Assembly: GCF_900156335.1 (NCBI RefSeq)
Contig: NZ_FTMZ01000003.1
Location: forward strand, 65,950-129,949
Source of the DNA: Sphaerotilus natans
GTDB lineage: Bacteria; Pseudomonadota; Gammaproteobacteria; Burkholderiales; Burkholderiaceae_C
DNA: 64,000 nucleotides
Direction of reading: 5' to 3'
Notes under the pieces: generated by a model
Databases searched by the model: none
Told to the model about the DNA's origin: nothing
What the model saw: only the letters and a program-made list of their open reading frames with translations
Shown here: in pieces, positions 37,932 to 46,738 of the stretch
How positions within the stretch are numbered: the first letter of the stretch is position 1
How the letters are laid out: every line of letters starts with the position of its first letter
Made by a program: the position numbers and the translations under genes

Positions 37932-39344
37932 ATGGTCGAGGGGGTCGAGACCGGTTCGGGCCGCTGGCACCAGGTGGTGCGCGAGCACATCGAGGCGAGG
38001 GCCGGCAGCCCGGACATCGCGGTGCTGTGCGACCGCTGGCGCCAGAGCCGCGATGCGCAGGGGCGGGTGCCGCTGGCGGCCTTTGCCGACGGCCTGTGGC
38101 ATCGCCTGCATGGCCGGCTGATGCTGCTGCGACGTGAGCCTGCGCCAGACCCCGCGGATGGGGCGGGCGACGACTTTGTCTACGGCCACTACGGCAGCGA
38201 GATCTGCCGCCATACCGGCATCGATCGCACTGGCACGCGGCTGTCGGAGCTCGGGCCGCAGCGTGCCGCGCTGCTGGGCGCGCTGCAGACCGAGGCGCTG
38301 CAGCGTGGCCAGCCGATCTACACGGTCCATGCCGCCGAGCGCGGCCAGCCGGTCTTCACCTGGGAGCGGCTGATCCTGCCGCTGGCACCGTCCGACGGCG
38401 GCGAGTGGGTGCTGGTCTACTCCAGGCCGTTGCAGATGCGCCACGAGCTGTATGCCGATGTGGTCGACGCCAGTGGTGACGCGCTGCTGGCGCTGCGCCG
38501 GGTCGACACGCCCGATGCCGGCGAACCGCAGGAGGAGGGCGCAGGCTGGCTGGTGCTGATGGCCAACCCGCGTCTGGCCGAGCTGTTCGAGATTGACCGC
38601 GATTCGCTGGCGGGTCGGCTGGTGCACCGGGTGCTGCCGGACTGGCGGCTGCTGCATGCCGAGGAGGAATGCCTGCAGGTGATGCGCAGCGGCCGGGTCA
38701 GCCGCATCACCCGGGTGCTGATGGCCGCCGACGGTCGGCTGCGCTACCTGCAGGTGCAGATCGCACCGATGCGCGGCGGCGTGCTGCTGAGCCTGTCCGA
38801 CGAGACCGACCTGCACGAGGACCGCAACCGGCTGCGCCATCTGGCCGCCACCGATGCGCTGACCACGCTGGCCAATCGGCGCCTGTTCGACGAGCAGCTG
38901 CGCGACCAGGTCGAGCAGGCCCGCACCAGCGGTCAGCCGCTGGTGCTGGTGATGGCCGACATCGATGCCTTCAAGGCCTACAACGACCGTTACGGCCACT
39001 CGGCCGGTGACGACTGCCTGCGCCAGTTCGCGCTGCTGTTCAAGGCGGTCTTTACTCGCCAGAGCGATCTGGCCGCGCGCTACGGGGGCGAGGAGTTCGC
39101 GGTGCTGCTGCCCGGCACCGGCCTGGAGGGCGCCACCGCACTGGTCGGGCGGCTGATCGAGCTGCTGCATCAGCGCCGGCTGCCGCATGCCGCCTCGCCG
39201 GTGGCCGCGCATGTGACGGCCAGCTTCGGCGCCGCGGCCTTCGATCCGGCGCGCGACCATGACGAGCTCAGCCTGCTGCGGCGGGCCGACAGCGCGCTCT
39301 ACCAGGCCAAGCAGACCGGCCGCGATCGGCTCTGCGTGAATTGA
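37932..39344 (+). CDS. Diguanylate cyclase with PAS-type sensor region
   Basis: The 470-residue product has a helical N-terminus, then two PAS-like regions (about 65-165 and 170-300). The GGDEF domain spans about 305-470. The catalytic motif is GGEEF at 385-389. The inhibitory I-site RQSD at 376-379 sits five residues upstream, so product feedback is expected. It makes cyclic di-GMP from two GTP, the second messenger governing pili and biofilms. I chose ATG 37932: the in-frame GTG at 37851 would add 27 residues whose third codon positions are far less GC-rich than the gene. It is soluble, with no transmembrane segment. Confidence 0.9.
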   Translation: MVEGVETGSGRWHQVVREHIEARAGSPDIAVLCDRWRQSRDAQGRVPLAAFADGLWHRLHGRLMLLRREPAPDPADGAGDDFVYGHYGSEICRHTGIDRTGTRLSELGPQRAALLGALQTEALQRGQPIYTVHAAERGQPVFTWERLILPLAPSDGGEWVLVYSRPLQMRHELYADVVDASGDALLALRRVDTPDAGEPQEEGAGWLVLMANPRLAELFEIDRDSLAGRLVHRVLPDWRLLHAEEECLQVMRSGRVSRITRVLMAADGRLRYLQVQIAPMRGGVLLSLSDETDLHEDRNRLRHLAATDALTTLANRRLFDEQLRDQVEQARTSGQPLVLVMADIDAFKAYNDRYGHSAGDDCLRQFALLFKAVFTRQSDLAARYGGEEFAVLLPGTGLEGATALVGRLIELLHQRRLPHAASPVAAHVTASFGAAAFDPARDHDELSLLRRADSALYQAKQTGRDRLCVN

Positions 39345-39431
39345 CCGCCTAAGGCCGGCCTTTCGCGCGATCAGGCCGTGGCACGCGTCGATAGCATCGA
39401 CTGGATCCCCCCAGATGCAGGAGTTCCCGTC

Positions 39432-41021
39432 ATGCACCAGATGCGCCTTCTTTCCGCCTCCCTTGTCCTGGCTTTCGGGCTGACTGCCTGCGGTGGCAGC
39501 GACAGCCCTGACACCCCGGTCGTGCCGGTTGCCTCGGCTTCGTCGGGCGTGCTCGTCGATGACCTGATCGCCGGTGCGACCGTCTTCTGCGACGACAACG
39601 GCAATGGCGTGCTCGACGCCGGCGAGAAGTCGGCCGTGACCGACAGCGCGGGGGCCTATGCCTTCTCCAGCGCCTGCAGCTCGCAGATCGCTTCGGTGGC
39701 CGAGACCGGCTATGACCTGACGACGCTGAAGGCGCCCAAGGGCCAGTTCATCGCGCCGGCTGGCAGTGGCGTGGTGTCGCCCTTCACCACGCTGAAGGTG
39801 GTCAGCGGCCTGTCCGACACCGAGTTCCAGGCGGTGCTGAGCGGTCTGGGTCTGGCGGGTATCGATGTCGCGACCTTCAATCCGGTCACCGACAGTGCGC
39901 GTGCGACCACCGCTGCTGCGGTGGCCAAGGTGCTGGCCGACATCGCCGAGCTCAGCGCCGAGGCTGGCGGCAGCCCGGCTGCGGCCTTCCGCGGCGCGGT
40001 GGCCGCCATCGCCACCCAGGCGCGCAGCAGCACCACGCCGGTCTTCGCCAGCGAGACCTCGCTGCGTGCGATGGTCAATGCCGCGGTCAGCGCCGGCCTG
40101 GAGGCTGGCAACAAGAACAGCAGCGGCAATGCGGTCTGGAGCGCCAGCCAGCTGGCCGCTGCGGTCGAGCTCTCCACCCAGGGCCTGACGGTGCTGGCGC
40201 AGAAGACCCGCGAGGCCGCCTCGCTGTCGGCGGCCAAGGATCTGCTGTCGAGCACCGCGGTACTGACCCTGGTCGGCTCGGTCGACCTGAGCGACAGCAG
40301 CGCGGTGGCCGCGGCCAAGACCCAGCTCTCCGACGCGACCGAGCTGACCAAGCCGCAGTACATCTACCTGAGCGACGACAGCATCGAGATCGTTCCGCTG
40401 CAGGGCGAGGAGGTCACCGCGACGATGACCCAGTTCGAGAGCTCGGCCGGTCTGACGCTGAGCGGCCAGACCCTGGCCTCGCTCGAGCATGTCTGGCTGC
40501 CGCTGACCGCCACCAGCCTGGCCCTGCCGAAGGGCGGCGCCGACCTGGTGCTGGGCATCGAGATCGAGAACACCGCCACCGGGGGCATCCTGCAGGCCCG
40601 GCTCGCCGGCGTGACGCTGTCGCGCGACAGCCAGGGCACGGTCAAGGCCATGATCGACGATGCGGCCCGGCTGCATCTCTACCTGAAGACCGGCACCGGC
40701 ATCGAGATCGGCACCGGCACGAAGGCGATCACCGACATCAGCGCGAAGATCCTGTGCAGCTGCGACAGCGGCGTCGGCATCGATCTGCAGAAGATAGCCG
40801 ATGGCCTGCGCAAGAACTTCCCCGACAACACCTCGCTGATCGACAAGACGCTGGCCGAGACCGGCACCTTCCGGGTGCGCATGGTCGCCACCGGCGCCGA
40901 CATGCGCCGTGCCGACGGCACCCGCCTGGGCCTGTCGCGCATCGCGGTGCGCACGCCGGGCAGCAGCGCGACGGCCGCCGAGGTCGGCGGCGTCGCGATC
41001 CAGGGTCGGGTGACCTTCTGA
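39432..41021 (+). CDS. Exported lipoprotein, function unknown
   Basis: The 529-residue product has a lipoprotein signal with lipobox FGLTAC near residue 18, followed by GGSDSPDTP. Residues about 35-75 (GATVFCDDNGNGVLDAGEKS) look like a calcium-binding SdrD-B/carboxypeptidase-regulatory type domain. The rest is Ala/Ser/Leu-rich, partly helical. AGGAG lies 8 bases before ATG 39432. A gene for an outer-membrane-type protein starts 9 bases after its stop; the two probably work together. No family is recognised. Confidence 0.7.
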   Translation: MHQMRLLSASLVLAFGLTACGGSDSPDTPVVPVASASSGVLVDDLIAGATVFCDDNGNGVLDAGEKSAVTDSAGAYAFSSACSSQIASVAETGYDLTTLKAPKGQFIAPAGSGVVSPFTTLKVVSGLSDTEFQAVLSGLGLAGIDVATFNPVTDSARATTAAAVAKVLADIAELSAEAGGSPAAAFRGAVAAIATQARSSTTPVFASETSLRAMVNAAVSAGLEAGNKNSSGNAVWSASQLAAAVELSTQGLTVLAQKTREAASLSAAKDLLSSTAVLTLVGSVDLSDSSAVAAAKTQLSDATELTKPQYIYLSDDSIEIVPLQGEEVTATMTQFESSAGLTLSGQTLASLEHVWLPLTATSLALPKGGADLVLGIEIENTATGGILQARLAGVTLSRDSQGTVKAMIDDAARLHLYLKTGTGIEIGTGTKAITDISAKILCSCDSGVGIDLQKIADGLRKNFPDNTSLIDKTLAETGTFRVRMVATGADMRRADGTRLGLSRIAVRTPGSSATAAEVGGVAIQGRVTF

Positions 41022-41029
41022 GTCCAGCC

Positions 41030-42085
41030 ATGAGCACAAGGGCTGGCGCCGGCTGGCTGCTGGCCCTGGCGGCCGCACCGGCCGGGGCGGTGGCGCTCGA
41101 CACGCTGCCGCTGATCGACGAGCCGCCAGCCGCTGGCCTGCGCTGGCAGGTCGAGGCCGGACATGACATCGCCCGACCGCTCGGCCGGGCGATCGGCAGC
41201 GACCGCGAGGCGGCCGCCATCGAGCGGCTGTCGCTGTCCGCACGCTGGCAGGACGTGCAGGCCGGACTGACGCTGCGCGACATGACGCTGCATGACGGCG
41301 AGGACCTGCACCGGCTGCAGGGCTGGGACGCCTCGCTGCGCTGGCATCTGCCGACCGATGCGTCCGGCCTGACACGCTGGGCGCTCCAGGCCGGGGCCTG
41401 GGGACATCAGGCCGACCGGCTGTCGCAGGCCACCCGAGGCAGCCTGAAGGTCAGCGGCCTGAACGCGCAGCTGAGCCGCTTCGATGTCGAGCGCCCGCGC
41501 GATCGCCAGTGGCAACTCGACCTGCTGGGCCAGCACACGCTGCCCTGGCCCGGGCTGGTGCTGACGGCCGCGGCCGGGCTCGGGCGCAGCGAGGTGTCGA
41601 ATGCCGCCCTGGGCGGCACGGCACGCGTCGGCGGCTGCAGTCACGATCTGGAATTCGGCGCCACGCAGCTGATCGCCCGACCCGGCGACGACTGTGCCCA
41701 AGCCTTCATCATCAGCGTGCCGAACCGCCTGCTGAAGTTCGACGCCCAGCGCGAGACCCGCTACCGGGCGCGCTTCATGCACCTGGGCGCGGCGCTGCAC
41801 TGGCGCCAGGGCCGCTGGCTGCTGTCCGGAGGCGCCGATCTGCAGCACTGGAGCCGCCCCGGTCTCGACGACCTGTCGAGCGTGCGCGCGCCGGTCACCC
41901 GAGTGCTCACGCTGGCAACGCGGCTCGCGCATGATCTCGGCCCGGACACGCGGCTGTCGGTGCAGCTGCGCCATGCCGACCACCGCCTGGTCGGCGAAGT
42001 GCCGATGCTCTACACCGCCCGCACCGCCAGCCGCTTCGCCACCCGCCAGACCCAGGTGGAGCTGGCGCTGGCGCACCGCTTCTAG
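41030..42085 (+). CDS. Predicted outer-membrane beta-barrel protein
   Basis: The 351-residue product has a signal peptide (LLALAAAPAGAVA, cleaved near residue 21). The remainder has alternating amphipathic strands with paired aromatics and ends in a terminal Phe (ELALAHRF), as outer-membrane barrels do for BamA recognition. No characterised family was recognised. It follows the lipoprotein gene by 8 bases and precedes the tRNA gene. Confidence 0.6.
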   Translation: MSTRAGAGWLLALAAAPAGAVALDTLPLIDEPPAAGLRWQVEAGHDIARPLGRAIGSDREAAAIERLSLSARWQDVQAGLTLRDMTLHDGEDLHRLQGWDASLRWHLPTDASGLTRWALQAGAWGHQADRLSQATRGSLKVSGLNAQLSRFDVERPRDRQWQLDLLGQHTLPWPGLVLTAAAGLGRSEVSNAALGGTARVGGCSHDLEFGATQLIARPGDDCAQAFIISVPNRLLKFDAQRETRYRARFMHLGAALHWRQGRWLLSGGADLQHWSRPGLDDLSSVRAPVTRVLTLATRLAHDLGPDTRLSVQLRHADHRLVGEVPMLYTARTASRFATRQTQVELALAHRF

Positions 42086-42129
42086 CGGATCCGGCGCCGG
42101 GCCCCGGCGCTGGGCGATCGCGCTGAAGC

Positions 42130-42135
42130 TACAAT
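42130..42135 (+). promoter_or_regulatory. -10 element of the tRNA-Arg promoter
   Basis: TACAAT at 42130-42135 is followed by the GC-rich discriminator TGCGGGC, as in stable-RNA promoters. The tRNA begins 15 bases later. No clear -35 is seen. Confidence 0.45.
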
Positions 42136-42150
42136 TGCGGGCTTCGGTTC

Positions 42151-42225
42151 CTCTCCGTAGTTCAATGGATAGAACGGGCGCCTCCTAAGCGCCAAATACA
42201 GGTTCGATTCCTGTCGGAGGGACCA
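42151..42225 (+). tRNA. tRNA-Arg (anticodon CCT)
   Basis: A 75-base cloverleaf: acceptor stem CTCTCCG (42151-42157) pairs with CGGAGGG with one T-G wobble; TAGTTC...GAAC is the D arm. The anticodon stem GGCGC/GCGCC encloses the loop CTCCTAA, with anticodon CCT at 42184-42186. The T arm carries GGTTCGATTCC, and the 3' CCA is encoded. It reads AGG codons, which are rare in such GC-rich genomes. It stands alone with its own promoter. Confidence 0.96.
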
Positions 42226-42253
42226 ACCCACACGGATCCCGAATCCATCCCCC

Positions 42254-42286
42254 AAGGCCCCGTCGCGCTCACCGCGCCGGGGCCTT
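42254..42286. terminator. Bidirectional hairpin between tRNA-Arg and tamB
   Basis: AAGGCCCCG (42254-42262) and CGGGGCCTT (42278-42286) form a perfect 9-bp stem, with CGCG/CGCG able to extend it inside the loop. It lies between convergent units and covers the tamB stop codon. T-runs are short on both sides, so the call rests on stem strength and position. Confidence 0.5.
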
Positions 42287-45200
42287 GTCCTTGGCGGGCT
42301 CTGCCGGCTGGCCGATCGGCGGCAGCAGCGAGCTCGAGCCCCACTGCCAGGTCCAGATCAGGTCGAGCGCGTTCTCGGCGCCGGACTGGGCGCGCAGCGT
42401 GAAGCGCCGCGCCGCGCGGTAGATCAGCTGCCAGGTGCCGCTGGCGGCGTTGAGGCTGCGCTCGTAGCCGACATACCAGCGCTGGCTGATCTGCTTGCCC
42501 AGCGTGACCACCGTCTCGCGGCTGTCGCCTTCGCCGTCCTGGCGCACCGAGAACTGGTCCAGACCGATGCGCTCGACCAGCGAGGGCGCGTCGCTCTCGC
42601 CGGCGATCAGCGCGGTGGCGGCACGCTGCAGCAGCGCCATGTCGGTGCGGCCCAGGCCATCGGAGGCGCGGCCCAGGATCAGCCAGGACAGCCGGTCGGT
42701 GTCGCTCATCGAGGGCTCGCTGATCAGCCGGATGCGGGGCAGCTGCGCGGTGCCGGTCACGCTGATGCCGACCCGCACATCCTCCAGATCCGGCCGGATC
42801 GCCTCGATGTCCAGCCGCGGGTTGTCCGGCAGGCCGGTGAAGCTGATGACCGAGCGCTCGACGCGCAGCTTCTGGCCATAGGCGGCGTAGGTGCCGTCGA
42901 CCGCGCGGATGCTGCCGTTGACCGCCAGCCGGTTGGCCGGGCTGCTCAGGCGCAGCTCGCCGGTCAGCCGGGTGCTCAGGCCGCGGCCGACCAGCTGGAA
43001 GTGCTCGCCCAGATCGACGCGCAGGTCCAGCGCGGTGCTGCGCGGGCTGCCGCGGGCGGCGGTCTCGCGCTGGCGGTTCGCGCCGCGTCCCCGGTCGACA
43101 TCGACATCGTCGCCCAGGCTGGGCGCATCGGACTGGCTGAAGTCGAAGCGACCCTCGTCGACCTTCAGCGCGCCCTGCAGACGGGTCTCGGCCGCATCGA
43201 CGCGCAGGTCGGCGCTGCCGCTGAGGCTGGCGCGGCGGTCGATGCGCTGCAGCGCGGCGAAGCGGTCGGCCGTCATGCGCAGCGTCAGCACCGGCCGGGC
43301 GTCGAGCGTGGTCTGGCCGCTCAGCTCGAGCGAGCCGGTGCCGCCGCGCATCGCGAAGCGCTCGATGCGCGCGGTGTCGCCGTCGAGGCTGGCGCGCAGC
43401 GTGGCATCGCGCCAGTCGATGCCCTCCAGCACATTGCGCACCGCGATGCGGTCGCCCTGCAGCTCGCCGGCATAGCGAGGCTGACCGAACGCGCCATCCA
43501 GCCGCGCCTGACCGCCGACCCGGCCGCTCAGGCGCCAGCCCGCCGGCAGCCAGCCGCCCCAGTGCTCGAGCTGCGCCACCTCCAGCGCCAGACGTCCCTC
43601 CAGCGGCGCCTCGGCCGGCGGCCACATCTTGTCGGGCGTGGTGCGCACCGTCTGGCGGCCCTCGATGTGGCCGAGCTGGCTGCCGTCGATGCGCTGGCTG
43701 AACTGCCACAGACCGCCGTCGGCCTGCATCTGCAGCGCGATCTCGCCCAGGCCGAGCCGGCGCGGTCCGGTGCCCAGTTCGGCATCCTCCAGGCTGAGAT
43801 CGCCGCTGGCGCGGCGCAGCAGCGCCGACATCGTGGTGCGTCCGTCGCGGGACTGCAGGTCGAGCCGGCCGTCGAGCGTGAGGTCGCCGCTCCAGCCCAG
43901 GTCGGGCTGCAGCTTCTGCAGCACCGGCGCCAGCGCCAGCGGCTCGAGCCGGGCCTGCAGCGCGAGCCGTGGCGCGTCGGTGCTGCCGGGGGCGGCCGAC
44001 TGCCACTCCAGCTGGTCCAGCGCCAGCCGGGCGTCGAGCGTCTCCAGGCGCGCGGCCCCGGCGCGGGCCGACAGGCGGCCGTCGGGCTGGCGCTGCAGGG
44101 CCAGCGGCAGCTCGGCCAGCCGCAGCAGCGGCTGAAGGGCAGGGGGGCTGGCGCTGCTGGTGTTACTGCTGCTGTTGCTGCTGCTGTCGGTCTTGCCGTT
44201 CCGGGGCGCCAGGGCGGCCGGCAGCGCGCCCAGCAGCGCGACATCGCGCAGGCGGCCCTGCCAGTCCAGCGGCGCCTCGGGTGCGGGCGGCCAGCTGCGG
44301 CCGCCGGCCGACAGGCGGCCCTCCAGCACCGCGCGCGCCTGCAGCCGGCGCGCCGGGCTGGCTGTCATCTCGCTGTCGAGTTCCAGCCGGTGCTCGGCCG
44401 GGTTGCCGCGGCCGCGCAGCGTCAGCCGCTCGAGCTGCAGGCCGGGGCGCTCGAGACCGGCCAGATCCAGATCCAGCTCGATCGGGTCGGTGGCGCTGCG
44501 CAGGCCGGCATCGACCCGCAGTCCGATCTGGCGCAGGTCCAGGCCGTCGGGCAGCTGCAGCTGGCGGCCGTCCAGGCGCGCCTGCAGCCGCAGCTGCGGC
44601 CAGCGGCCCTGCAGCGTGCCGCTGCCGTCGAGGGATCCGGCCAGCCGGGGAGCCGGGTTGCCGGCCAGCTGCAGCCAGGGCTGCAGCGCCTGCAGTGCAC
44701 CGCTGCGCAGCGTGAACTGCCAGCGGTCCTCGCCGCCGGCACGGCGAGGCGCGGCGGTGGCGGGAAAGAGCTGGCCGCGCAGGCTCAGGTCGGTGGCGCC
44801 GGCCTGGCCGGCCGGGCCGGGGGCTGCGCCGACACGTGCATCCAGTTTGGCCTGCAGCATCCGGTCGGCACCGGCCCCTTGGGGCGGTCCCTTGATCTGC
44901 AGCAGGCCGGAGAGCGGCACCCCGGCCAGCAGGCTGGGCGCGATCTCGAGCCGGGCCTGGCCGTCCAGTGCCGCCAGCCAGGCGCCGGGGTCGCCTGAGG
45001 CCGGCGGCGTGGCTGGCAGGCCGAGCGCCAGATCCATGCGACCGTCCAGACGATGCGGGCCGCGCTGCCAGGCGCCTTGACGCTCGCCCGGCCACCAGAG
45101 CGACGGGTCGAAGCGCTCCAGCGTCGCCCGGCTCTGAAGCTGCCAGCGCCGGCCGGCATCGACCCGCTCGGCCCGGCCCTCGGCCTGCAGCCGCGCGCCG

Positions 45201-46696
45201 TCGCTGCCGATGCGCAGCTTCTCGAGGTCGATGCGTTCGGGCGTGCCGCGCATCTGCAGCTGCAACTGCAGATCGGGCAGGTCTTTGCGTTCATGGCGGC
45301 CGCGCAGGTCGGTCTGCAGGGTCGCGCGCGGGGGCTGGTCGGCACGGTCGGCGGGCGGCTGGCTCCAGCTCAGGGTCAGCGGCCCGCTCAGCCGCATCGC
45401 GGGTGCCCGCGGATCGAGCCGGGCCGGCTGCAGCTCCTGCAGCGTGGCGCTCAGCGCCAGCTCGAGCCGGCTGCCGCTGTCCGGGCCGGAGCGGCTCCAG
45501 CGGCCCTTGCCCAGCACCGTGCCGGCCGGGCCGCTGCCATCGTGCAGCACCAGGCGCAGGGTCTCGAGCGTGCCGATGTCCGGGTGCGAGGGGTCGCCGG
45601 TCGCGCCGATGCGCAGCGACTCCAGTGGCAGGCGCTGCCGATCGAGCCGCCCGGGCTGCCGGTTGAGCAGGTCGATCTGCAGCTGCAGCGGCGCGGCTGA
45701 ACGGCCGCCGGCGCTGGTGCCGCCCGCGCTGCCGGTGCCGCCCGGCTCGAGCCGGGCCTCGATGCTGCCGCTCAGCGCGGTCTGCGGCAGCTGGCTCGAC
45801 AGCGGCGCCAGATCGACCTCCTGCAGCCGGGCCTGCAGCCTGGAGAGCGGCTGCGGCTGCTCCGGCCGCAACTGGGCCTCGGCCTCGAGCGCCTGGCCGC
45901 GTGCGAGCAGCTTGACCTTGGCCTCCAGCCGGGCCAGCGGGCCGCTCAGGCCCAGGTCGAGCTGCCAGTCGGTCGGCAGTGCGGCGGTGCTGCGGGTGCC
46001 GGCCTCGGTGCGGGCGCTGAACTGCGCCTGCACCGGCAGCGGCGCGGCGGCGCCGATCTCGAGCTGGCCGCGCAGCTGCAGCTGATCGCGGCGCAGCGCG
46101 ATCGCGTCGAGCCGGTGCCGGCCGGCCGGTCCGGCGGGCAGCGTCAGCCGCGCCGACAGATCGTGCAGCGGCTGCTCCCGCAGGCCGTCCAGCATCAGCC
46201 GGCCGATGCGGATCTCGTCGATCTGCAGCGACAGCGGCAGCACCAGCGAGCGCGGCAGCACCGTCGGCGAGCTGTCGGCGGCGCGGCCCTGCAGGTCGAT
46301 CGTCTCGATCTGCAGCCGTGCCAGCCGCAGCGCCGGCGCCTGGCCACTCGGCCAGTCGAGCACCGGCAGGCGCCAGGACAGGCCGTCGATGCGCAGCGTC
46401 TGGCTCGGGCCGAGCGGGTAGCTCAGCGTGCGGATGTCCAGATCGCCGGCCAGCGGGCCGCGCAGCCCGTCGACCTGCAGCCCCGGCACCAGCGACAGCA
46501 GCCGGCGGCTGCCCGCCTCGGTCTTGAGCGCCGACAGCAGCAGCGCGCCGGCGGCCAGCGCCAGCAGCAGCAAGGCCAGCAGCACGACCAGCACGCGCCC
46601 GAGCATCGAGCGCACCGGGCGGGCGGGGGGCACAGGAACGGCGGCAGCGGCCGCGCTGTCGCTGTTCGCCTGGGCGGTCGGATCAGGCATCGGCAT
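42269..46696 (-). CDS. tamB: Translocation and assembly module protein TamB
   Basis: The 1475-residue product has a single N-terminal transmembrane helix (about 33-57). A very long repetitive beta-rich body follows (AsmA-like then DUF490). The conserved C-terminal DUF490 domain (about 1150-1475) contains GELRLSSPANRLAVNGSI and LTWxG-type strands such as SWLILGRASDGLG. TamB spans the periplasm, working with TamA in outer-membrane protein insertion and, as shown more recently, phospholipid transport. Its ATG is 35 bases after the tamA stop with no ribosome site; the gap is a repeat rich in TGA. It is the last gene of the leftward operon. Confidence 0.95.
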   Translation of the reverse strand: MPMPDPTAQANSDSAAAAAVPVPPARPVRSMLGRVLVVLLALLLLALAAGALLLSALKTEAGSRRLLSLVPGLQVDGLRGPLAGDLDIRTLSYPLGPSQTLRIDGLSWRLPVLDWPSGQAPALRLARLQIETIDLQGRAADSSPTVLPRSLVLPLSLQIDEIRIGRLMLDGLREQPLHDLSARLTLPAGPAGRHRLDAIALRRDQLQLRGQLEIGAAAPLPVQAQFSARTEAGTRSTAALPTDWQLDLGLSGPLARLEAKVKLLARGQALEAEAQLRPEQPQPLSRLQARLQEVDLAPLSSQLPQTALSGSIEARLEPGGTGSAGGTSAGGRSAAPLQLQIDLLNRQPGRLDRQRLPLESLRIGATGDPSHPDIGTLETLRLVLHDGSGPAGTVLGKGRWSRSGPDSGSRLELALSATLQELQPARLDPRAPAMRLSGPLTLSWSQPPADRADQPPRATLQTDLRGRHERKDLPDLQLQLQMRGTPERIDLEKLRIGSDGARLQAEGRAERVDAGRRWQLQSRATLERFDPSLWWPGERQGAWQRGPHRLDGRMDLALGLPATPPASGDPGAWLAALDGQARLEIAPSLLAGVPLSGLLQIKGPPQGAGADRMLQAKLDARVGAAPGPAGQAGATDLSLRGQLFPATAAPRRAGGEDRWQFTLRSGALQALQPWLQLAGNPAPRLAGSLDGSGTLQGRWPQLRLQARLDGRQLQLPDGLDLRQIGLRVDAGLRSATDPIELDLDLAGLERPGLQLERLTLRGRGNPAEHRLELDSEMTASPARRLQARAVLEGRLSAGGRSWPPAPEAPLDWQGRLRDVALLGALPAALAPRNGKTDSSSNSSSNTSSASPPALQPLLRLAELPLALQRQPDGRLSARAGAARLETLDARLALDQLEWQSAAPGSTDAPRLALQARLEPLALAPVLQKLQPDLGWSGDLTLDGRLDLQSRDGRTTMSALLRRASGDLSLEDAELGTGPRRLGLGEIALQMQADGGLWQFSQRIDGSQLGHIEGRQTVRTTPDKMWPPAEAPLEGRLALEVAQLEHWGGWLPAGWRLSGRVGGQARLDGAFGQPRYAGELQGDRIAVRNVLEGIDWRDATLRASLDGDTARIERFAMRGGTGSLELSGQTTLDARPVLTLRMTADRFAALQRIDRRASLSGSADLRVDAAETRLQGALKVDEGRFDFSQSDAPSLGDDVDVDRGRGANRQRETAARGSPRSTALDLRVDLGEHFQLVGRGLSTRLTGELRLSSPANRLAVNGSIRAVDGTYAAYGQKLRVERSVISFTGLPDNPRLDIEAIRPDLEDVRVGISVTGTAQLPRIRLISEPSMSDTDRLSWLILGRASDGLGRTDMALLQRAATALIAGESDAPSLVERIGLDQFSVRQDGEGDSRETVVTLGKQISQRWYVGYERSLNAASGTWQLIYRAARRFTLRAQSGAENALDLIWTWQWGSSSLLPPIGQPAEPAKDKAPAR

Positions 46697-46699
46697 CCA

Positions 46700-46738
46700 T
46701 CAATCAGTCAGTCAAGCGGTCAGTCGATCGGTCAGTAG
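46700..46738 (-). repeat. Degenerate TCAG/GTCA short repeat between tamA and tamB
   Basis: The interval is almost entirely built of ATCAGTCA, GTCA and GGTCAGT words. On the coding strand this reads as repeated TGAC/TGAT, giving stop codons in all frames, including the tamA stop at 46732-46734. Confidence 0.55.

Noticed and set aside
42151-42225. tRNA-Arg as attachment site of an integrated element
   Set aside because: No second copy of the tRNA 3' end, no integrase and no phage or island genes in the window.
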